46,158 nt of DNA from an archaeon (GTDB taxonomy: Archaea; Nanobdellota; Nanobdellia; SCGC-AAA011-G17; PNOQ01): NCBI GenBank assembly GCA_018671245.1, contig JABHIB010000005.1, positions 1 to 46,158 on the forward strand, given 5' to 3'. This document shows, piece after piece, positions 41,076 through 46,158 of this stretch. The stretch's first letter is position 1; the number at the start of each line of letters is the position of its first letter. The notes below the pieces were generated by a model. It was not told the DNA's origin and did not search any database. It worked only from the letters and a program-made list of their open reading frames with translations. The position numbers and the translations under genes were made by a program.

Positions 41076-42908
41076 ATGAAAAAGAGAGATATATTATTAT
41101 TGCTTTTTGTACTTCTTCCTCTAGCATCTGCAGAGGATTATACTGGGGTCTTTGAAATAAATAAAGAGAAGGTTCAATTGGGTACAGAATTTACACTAAC
41201 TGGAACAGTTTTTGTCGATAATAATCCTCTAAATCAAGCAATAGCAACAATATATTTCAAGAATGGAGATATTTTCTATAAAACTTTTACATTAATATTA
41301 GATGGTGAACTTAGTTCAACAAATAGTTTTACATTTGATTCGGAAGGAAATTCAATGCCTGATGGAAATTACGAGGTAGAATTGATTATAGAAGATTCTT
41401 TTGATAATACTCTAAAAGAGTTCGATAACATTGCAGAAATAACTGTAGAGTCAGGATTAATACTTAACTTAGAATTAGAAAAAACTCAACTATCTCCAGG
41501 GGAAGTTTTGGAAATAAAAGGCACAGCACTAAAAAAAGTTGGCGGAGAAGAGATAACTTCGGGACAAGTAAAAATTCTTATTGATGGAGAGGAATACAAA
41601 ACAAGCTTTTCAGGTGATGAATTCAGATACAACTTAGCAGTCTCTGGAATGGCAAAATCTTACTATCATGATCTTGAGATAACTATACAGGATGAATTTG
41701 GAAATTCCGATTCAGAGATATTAAAGTTCTATGTAGAGCCAATATTCACAAGATTAGAAATAAATATAGAGGGAGAAGAATTCTTGCCTTCGGATCAAAT
41801 CAAAATAACTCCAATAATTTATGATCAGGCTGGAGATGAAATTTCAGAAGATATAGAGTTGAGAATATACGATTCGAACGGAAAAAGAGTTTTCAGAAAT
41901 GAAGGATCAACAAATGAATTGATAAGTTATAATTTACCTGAGTTTGCGAGACCAGGAACTTGGGAAATAAAGGCAAAATTTTCAAATGATTTAAAATCAG
42001 AAAAAGTATTCAATATCAAAGAAGTTTATGGAGTTAATGTAACTCTAGATAACCAAGTAATAACCGTTACTAATATAGGTAATGTTGTATATCGTGAACT
42101 TTTTGGGCTAGATATATTCTCTAATGGTGAAAAAATCGACACGCTTTACAAAAGAACAGGATTGAATCCTGGAGATATGATTGCAATAGAACTTTACAAA
42201 GAGCTTAGATCTGGAGATTACAATGTTTATGTAGAAAATACCAACGAAACTTTCGAAGCTAAAATTGATGATACTAGAGGATTCATGATAAAATTTAAAG
42301 ATTTCTTAGTTGGTGTAACAGGAGAAGTAGTACATTCATCTGGTAGTTCCCCATCAACAACATCCACGTATATATTATTAATATTATTCGTTGCAGCAGT
42401 AGTGACATTAAAACTCAAAATTGGACCATTAAGAAATTCTGATAAACCTGGGAAAAGAAAAAAGAAAAAACTATCTTTCAAAAAAACAAAAATAAAAGAT
42501 AAGTTTGCTAAACATGCTAATAGAGTAAAAACAAAGAAAGAGAATGAAGATATAACTGATCTAAAGAAAAGAATACTAAGAGATCTAGACCAAGCAAAAA
42601 TAAAGAAAGAAGAAAAATCATTTTCAGTAAAACCTATAGTAAATAATCCAGAACCAATGAAATCAGAAGAATCTTCAAAGACTGATATTCTGAGAGGATT
42701 ACAACAAGCAAAGGCTGCAGCAAGAAAATCAGCTGAAGAATACAGGGCCAAAGCAATAGAATCAACTGAAACAGGATCAAAAAGAATAGAGTTCGATCAA
42801 CCTCTAACACCAAACAAGGGAGATTTCGCACATCCTGAAAAACTACCTGTAAAGGAAGAGTCTAAAGAAGAGTCCAAGACAGGCGGACTATTCGGAATGT
42901 TCGACTAA
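41076..42908 (+). CDS. Membrane-anchored surface protein with cytoplasmic tail
   Basis: From ATG 41076 the product is 610 residues: signal peptide (MKKRDILLLLFVLLPLASA, cleaved near residue 19), several Ig-like repeats between residues 20 and 400 (ESGLILNLELEKTQLSPGEV and following), a membrane helix at ~429-447 and a long basic/helical cytoplasmic tail of ~160 residues (KRKKKKLSFKKTKIKDKFAK). The ATG at 41052 lies next to the TATA box and would add eight residues ahead of the signal peptide. This layout matches the other large surface proteins in the window. The tail may interact with DNA or the membrane. It overlaps the convergent methyltransferase by 21 bases. Confidence 0.75.
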   Translation: MKKRDILLLLFVLLPLASAEDYTGVFEINKEKVQLGTEFTLTGTVFVDNNPLNQAIATIYFKNGDIFYKTFTLILDGELSSTNSFTFDSEGNSMPDGNYEVELIIEDSFDNTLKEFDNIAEITVESGLILNLELEKTQLSPGEVLEIKGTALKKVGGEEITSGQVKILIDGEEYKTSFSGDEFRYNLAVSGMAKSYYHDLEITIQDEFGNSDSEILKFYVEPIFTRLEINIEGEEFLPSDQIKITPIIYDQAGDEISEDIELRIYDSNGKRVFRNEGSTNELISYNLPEFARPGTWEIKAKFSNDLKSEKVFNIKEVYGVNVTLDNQVITVTNIGNVVYRELFGLDIFSNGEKIDTLYKRTGLNPGDMIAIELYKELRSGDYNVYVENTNETFEAKIDDTRGFMIKFKDFLVGVTGEVVHSSGSSPSTTSTYILLILFVAAVVTLKLKIGPLRNSDKPGKRKKKKLSFKKTKIKDKFAKHANRVKTKKENEDITDLKKRILRDLDQAKIKKEEKSFSVKPIVNNPEPMKSEESSKTDILRGLQQAKAAARKSAEEYRAKAIESTETGSKRIEFDQPLTPNKGDFAHPEKLPVKEESKEESKTGGLFGMFD

Positions 42909-43358
42909 TTTATAAAAAATAATATCTTTATCTTCTTCAAAACTTTCAAAATCAGACAATAAGTTTCTAATATTCTTGAGGTTTTCTGATTTCTTCAAGA
43001 TAGATATAGCGATTTTATTTTTAGCAATTCTTTTAATTTCAGAGATAGCTTCTTTATAATCTTTAACATTCTGAAGAGCAGTAACACTGATCACACAATC
43101 AAAACTATTATCATCAAAAGGTAAATCTGCAGCATCTCCAAGAACAACATTTGCTTTACTCAAATCTATCATTCCTTTGCTATTATCAATTCCAGTATAA
43201 TCTACAAATAACTCTGAGTAAAATGCTGTGCCACATCCTACATCAAGAACACTTTCACTGTCAATATTAAGCAATTTAATTATTAGGTTGACTTTCTTAA
43301 TTTGCTCTTCTTTATGCAATTCATTATATCCTTCTGCGATGTGATCATAATAATTCAT
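42888..43358 (-). CDS. Class I SAM-dependent methyltransferase
   Basis: A compact 156-residue methyltransferase with motif I VLDVGCGTAFYSELF, the post-I acidic residue in YTGIDNSKGM, motif II-like VVLGDAADLPFDDNSFDCV and a helix-rich end. This is of UbiE/small-molecule type, but the substrate is unknown. At 156 residues it is a minimal form of the fold, lacking the usual C-terminal subdomain. The gene ends inside the last 21 bases of the convergent surface protein gene. Confidence 0.87.
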   Translation of the reverse strand: MNYYDHIAEGYNELHKEEQIKKVNLIIKLLNIDSESVLDVGCGTAFYSELFVDYTGIDNSKGMIDLSKANVVLGDAADLPFDDNSFDCVISVTALQNVKDYKEAISEIKRIAKNKIAISILKKSENLKNIRNLLSDFESFEEDKDIIFYKLVEHSE

Positions 43359-43414
43359 ACAATCTAGATAAATCGCAAATTATTTAAATTATGCCATCAC
43401 TAAGTTTCATAAAT

Positions 43415-43485
43415 GCGAGGATAGTTTAGTGGTAGAATATGACGTTGCCAACGTTGTGACCCGGGTTCGAACCCCGGTCCCCGCA
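43415..43485 (+). tRNA. tRNA-Gly (anticodon GCC)
   Basis: The anticodon loop TTGCCAA is enclosed by TGACG/CGTTG. The T-stem CCGGG/CCCGG surrounds TTCGAAC. The acceptor stem GCGAGGA pairs with TCCCCGC except for an A4-C69 mismatch. Discriminator A; no encoded CCA. The tRNA otherwise looks intact. Confidence 0.9.
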
Positions 43486-43524
43486 TACATAAAACTTATA
43501 TATTCTAGATTAGATTAACAAAAC

Positions 43525-43923
43525 ATGAAAAGGGGAATATCACCATTAATTTCATGGGTAATTATAATTGGATCAGTCGTAGCGATGGCAGCATTTATGT
43601 CAACTTATCTAATAAATATATCTCAATCTTATTCTGAGAAACAATTATCACAAGCAGAACAAGTATATTGCGAAGACATTTCACTCTCTGTAAGATTCAT
43701 AAATATCACACACGTAGAACTAGCAAATAATGGGTTATTTACAATAAGGGAGCTAAGAGTCCTCTCGGAAGGAAATCCTCCGTTAGCATATGAAATTGAG
43801 CTTAAACCTCAAAATAATTTAGAATATGCAGTAATATCTCCAGCAGAAATAATCCCTGCAATAAAAATAGGAGAAAAATTAATTTTTTGCGCAGATAGAT
43901 CAGTTAGTGTTAATTCTCCTTAA
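43525..43923 (+). CDS. Orphan pilin-like protein
   Basis: A 132-residue protein with class III signal MKRGISPLISWVIIIGSVVA, Gly4 as likely cleavage site and the ISPLISW start almost identical to that of the pilin-like gene at 5698. The mature domain shares the YCEDISLS segment (YCKDVRLS in the 5698 product), two cysteines and a sequon (NIT). It stands alone, 31 kb from the pilus cluster, and follows tRNA-Gly by 40 bases with its own TATA-like element. The last 24 bases overlap the convergent gene. A minor pilin that uses the pilus machine in trans is plausible. Confidence 0.8.
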   Translation: MKRGISPLISWVIIIGSVVAMAAFMSTYLINISQSYSEKQLSQAEQVYCEDISLSVRFINITHVELANNGLFTIRELRVLSEGNPPLAYEIELKPQNNLEYAVISPAEIIPAIKIGEKLIFCADRSVSVNSP

Positions 43924-44868
43924 TAATTTTTGAATAATATCTGCAACAACTTCTGGATACCAGAAATTCATAAATCTGCTTGGTTCGACTTCTATAATTG
44001 TTTTATTTGTTGGGAATAATTTCCTTTTCGGACCAAAAGCAAGAGATCCATTAAAAACATGTTCTGTTGTAATCATAGGTGGAGGCGAATTTTTCAAAGC
44101 ACTATTCACTGCATCTAGAAATGTATTCGGATTAAAATCACGCATTAATTGTCTAACAAAATTATCATCAGCATACTCTTTTATTTTTTCGATATCTTTT
44201 TCTATTCCTTCCTTTATCTCTCCACTGAGTTTATTAATATCAAAAGTTTTGAACGTTTTTATTGTATTGTAAATCAATCTTTTTTCTTCAAATAAAATCA
44301 TTTTCTTATAATCTGTTTCTAGTTTTTTCATAAATGGTGCATACTCTTCATTAAGGTCTGCAACAATTTTTTCCACTTTCAGTTTATCAACTCCCTCGTT
44401 CTGGAATGTGATAACATCTATTATGCTAGGTATTGCTTTAACTCTTGGAAATGCCCTGTGTAGAAATACTATGGGATCTCCAGCATCAACATCTGCCCAG
44501 AAATTTTGATATATACTCAATCTATCGTAGTAATCTCCTTCATCTTTAGCAACCCATCCATATCTTTTCTTGTATTCATTTATCTTATTGGCATCACTCC
44601 TCTCACTGAAGAGTTGATATGCATTCAATGCTTCATTTAAAGAAGGGATATCTCTATTAAAATCGATTCCTAAAACTCTGTTTCTTGGCATGTTTGAAAC
44701 GACGAATTTTCCACCAAATCTTTTCCAACAGATACTTCCAACAGTTTCAGAGTTGTCATCTCTAGAAGTGGGATTTTCAAGCGCAGGTCCAGAATGTGGA
44801 GTAACAGTAACAAAATTAGATCTAGAATTTTTATAAACTATGTAACCTCTCTTAAATCTTATATCCAT
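43900..44868 (-). CDS. N-formylglutamate amidohydrolase-like protein
   Basis: A 322-residue soluble protein. The N-terminal part, TVTPHSGPALENPTSRDD, then FVVSNMPRNRVLGIDFNRDIP, resembles the N-formylglutamate amidohydrolase fold (a PHSG-like metal site followed by an SR.V.D.NR motif). A second His site may lie in the C-terminal MITTEHVFNG. A long helical insertion (~150-250) is not typical of that family. Activity is unknown and the assignment is moderate. It overlaps the convergent orphan pilin gene by 24 bases. Confidence 0.6.
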   Translation of the reverse strand: MDIRFKRGYIVYKNSRSNFVTVTPHSGPALENPTSRDDNSETVGSICWKRFGGKFVVSNMPRNRVLGIDFNRDIPSLNEALNAYQLFSERSDANKINEYKKRYGWVAKDEGDYYDRLSIYQNFWADVDAGDPIVFLHRAFPRVKAIPSIIDVITFQNEGVDKLKVEKIVADLNEEYAPFMKKLETDYKKMILFEEKRLIYNTIKTFKTFDINKLSGEIKEGIEKDIEKIKEYADDNFVRQLMRDFNPNTFLDAVNSALKNSPPPMITTEHVFNGSLAFGPKRKLFPTNKTIIEVEPSRFMNFWYPEVVADIIQKLLRRINTN

Positions 44869-44942
44869 ATAATCATGAATCCAATAATCTATTTAAATCT
44901 TTCAATAAAAAGATATAAAAACCAAGAAGTTTAAACAAAATC

Positions 44943-45869
44943 ATGAGAATTCAAAAGTTAGAATTTAAGGAAAAATTTATAGAGCGTTATTCAAAATTAA
45001 CAGATTTCGAATTGTTCAAAGAATATAGTTCAAAACCTGTAAGGAAATCGTTTAGAGTAAACACACTAAAAGCTAACATTGCTCCAATCAAAAAAAGGAT
45101 GGAAAAGAATTTTGAATTAGAGCCAATAAAATGGTGTAAAGAAGGATTCTTCATAAAAGATACAAAGAAAATAGCAGTAGGAAATTTAAAAGAATACATG
45201 TTAGGTTATATTTACATTCAAGAAGCTTCTTCAATGATTCCTCCAACCGTTTTAAAACCAAAAGCTGGAGAGTTTGTTTTAGATATGGCAGCAGCACCAG
45301 GATCAAAGACTACACAAATGGCCGCATTAATGAAAAATGAAGGCCTACTCATAGCAAACGATTACAAATTCAATAGATTAAAATCCTTATCCTCGAATAT
45401 TCAAAGATGCGGAATAACAAATACAGTTATGACTCTCATGGAAGGAAGATTCTTCAAAGACTTACAATTCGACAAAATATTATTAGATGCACCTTGTTCT
45501 GGAACTGGCACATTAAGAAAATCTCCCTACACATTACAAGAATGGAACCCAAATGGTGCAAGGAAGCTAGCAGGAACTCAAAGACAGTTAATAAAAACAG
45601 CATTTCAAAATTTAAGGCCTGGAGGATCTCTAGTTTATTCTACTTGTACAATGGAACCAGAAGAAAATGAAGGGATAGTTAATTATTTGATAAATGAATA
45701 TCAAGATGCTAAGGTCCAGAAAATAGATATCAAAGTAAAATCTAGTAAACCAATCCTAGAATTTGAAAAAAATAAATATGATAAGAGTGTAAAAAATGTC
45801 ATCAGGATATGGCCTCAAGATAATAATACTGATGGATTCTTTGTTTCAAAGATAAAAAAGAAGAAATAG
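44943..45869 (+). CDS. NOL1/NOP2/sun RNA cytosine-C5 methyltransferase
   Basis: A 308-residue enzyme with the family pattern: N-terminal PUA/RRM-like stretch (RKSFRVNTLKANIAPIKKRM), SAM motif I DMAAAPGSKTTQMA, motif IV DAPCSGTGTLRKSP and the catalytic motif VYSTCTMEPEENE, so both cysteines needed for the two-step methyl transfer are present. It makes m5C in rRNA or tRNA; the site cannot be told from the sequence. The length is normal for an archaeal single-domain member. Confidence 0.94.
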   Translation: MRIQKLEFKEKFIERYSKLTDFELFKEYSSKPVRKSFRVNTLKANIAPIKKRMEKNFELEPIKWCKEGFFIKDTKKIAVGNLKEYMLGYIYIQEASSMIPPTVLKPKAGEFVLDMAAAPGSKTTQMAALMKNEGLLIANDYKFNRLKSLSSNIQRCGITNTVMTLMEGRFFKDLQFDKILLDAPCSGTGTLRKSPYTLQEWNPNGARKLAGTQRQLIKTAFQNLRPGGSLVYSTCTMEPEENEGIVNYLINEYQDAKVQKIDIKVKSSKPILEFEKNKYDKSVKNVIRIWPQDNNTDGFFVSKIKKKK

Positions 45870-45913
45870 TTCTATTTATGCACTTCAATATATTATCTTT
45901 TTGTATAATAATC

Positions 45914-45928
45914 TTTATAAATATAAAA
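45914..45928 (+). promoter_or_regulatory. Promoter of the acidic repeat protein gene
   Basis: TTTATAAATATAAAA is followed about 25 bases later by the Shine-Dalgarno region, giving a leader of about 20 bases. Confidence 0.5.
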
Positions 45929-45953
45929 CATGGCGAGAGGATATTATACCTTT

Positions 45954-45959
45954 GGAGGT
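45954..45959 (+). promoter_or_regulatory. Shine-Dalgarno of the acidic repeat protein
   Basis: GGAGGT stands four bases before ATG 45964 and seven before ATG 45967; the latter spacing is the usual one. Confidence 0.6.
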
Positions 45960-45963
45960 AATT

Positions 45964-46158
45964 ATGATGGAAGAAAATTTTCAAAATGAAGATATTAAAG
46001 AAGAAAAAGAAGAGTTAGTAGAAGATTCAGAAGAAGAAACTAGTGAAGAAACTTCAGAAGAATCTACAGAAGATTCAGAAGAAGAAACTAGTGAAGAAAC
46101 TTCAGAAGAATCTACAGAAGATTCAGAAGAAGAAACTAGTGAAGAAACTTCAGAAGAA
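45964..46158 (+). CDS. Acidic repeat protein, cut by the window end
   Basis: The frame opens MMEENFQNEDIKEEKEELV and continues in 16-residue units EDSEEETSEETSEEST, read with three copies, the third incomplete when the window ends. Only the N-terminal part is therefore visible and the total length is unknown. The visible part is nearly all Glu, Asp, Ser and Thr, with no signal peptide, so it is an intrinsically disordered acidic segment, perhaps leading into a folded domain beyond the window. The Shine-Dalgarno and TATA are strong, so it may be highly expressed. Family unknown. The second ATG (45967) is an equally good start. Confidence 0.75.
   Translation, partial: MMEENFQNEDIKEEKEELVEDSEEETSEETSEESTEDSEEETSEETSEESTEDSEEETSEETSEE
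46021..46158 (+). repeat. 48-base in-frame tandem repeat
   Basis: Unit starts at 46021, 46069 and 46117; the first two copies are identical over 48 bases and the third is identical over the 42 bases available. Each unit encodes 16 acidic residues. Confidence 0.92.

Noticed and set aside
45930-45989. 19-residue frame MARGYYTFGGNYDGRKFSK overlapping the start of the acidic repeat protein
   Set aside because: It starts right behind the TATA box, before any plausible transcript start, and the Shine-Dalgarno inside it serves the longer frame.

Overview
This is an AT-rich, very gene-dense archaeal chromosome segment, most likely from a DPANN lineage (Woesearchaeota/Pacearchaeota-like; this placement is inference). 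Archaeal signs are class III (pilin/archaellin-type) signal peptides, TATA boxes about 25-30 nt before start codons with many apparently leaderless genes, an initiator tRNA with an A1-U72 pair, Lrp-like and TrmB regulators, diphthine synthase and an archaeal SMC. Several genes are of bacterial type: TGS-less ThrRS, RlmN, an RsuA-like pseudouridine synthase and a GH15 glycosidase. No gene-free stretch exceeds 300 bases; the longest gap is about 195 bases, before 31126. No CRISPR array, insertion sequence, rRNA or origin was seen.

Layout. 0-4.8 kb: a two-HTH Lrp-like regulator, ATP-dependent DNA ligase, TrmB regulator, a tiny zinc-ribbon protein and a DMT transporter. 4.8-5 kb: tRNA-Leu and tRNA-Thr. 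5-12.8 kb: a type IV pilus-like cluster with five pilin-like genes, a secretion ATPase, a small coiled-coil protein, two platform (T2SSF) proteins and two more pilin-like genes. 12.9-14.3 kb: an Era-like GTPase / DUF2073 / zinc-ribbon trio. 14.4-19.2 kb: two large membrane-anchored surface proteins, a small Cys-rich protein and a lipoprotein with acidic Asp-rich motifs. 19.2-22.7 kb: SMC. 22.8-30.4 kb: housekeeping genes (FAD enzyme, pseudouridine synthase, PurA, RNase HII, three-gene membrane/hypothetical stretches, DphB, DUF167, Ca/Na antiporter), with initiator tRNA-Met and tRNA-Ser. 30.4-38.2 kb: a more accessory-looking stretch (PepSY-like protein, FtsX-like ABC transporter, ThrRS, SDR, GrpB-like protein, metallopeptidase, GH15 enzyme). 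38.2-46.2 kb: RlmN, small membrane proteins, an FG-GAP lipoprotein with an exact internal duplication, another large surface protein, a methyltransferase, tRNA-Gly, an orphan pilin, an N-formylglutamate-amidohydrolase-like protein, a NOL1/NOP2/sun RNA methyltransferase, and the start of an acidic protein made of 48-bp tandem repeats.

How it works together. The pilus cluster encodes an energiser, a two-part membrane platform and at least seven candidate pilins; the one at 6797 has its own promoter and a near-perfect Shine-Dalgarno and is the best major-pilin candidate. The strongest Shine-Dalgarno sites otherwise precede the surface proteins and the acidic repeat protein, which suggests a leadered, high-expression class of cell-surface genes among mostly leaderless genes. 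The most notable signals are the unusual pilus locus, the GTPase/DUF2073/zinc-ribbon trio with an apparent non-AUG start, a perfect inverted repeat straddling the promoter of a chimeric-looking ABC permease, a promoter element shared by two distant genes, and a hairpin that could mask a Shine-Dalgarno.
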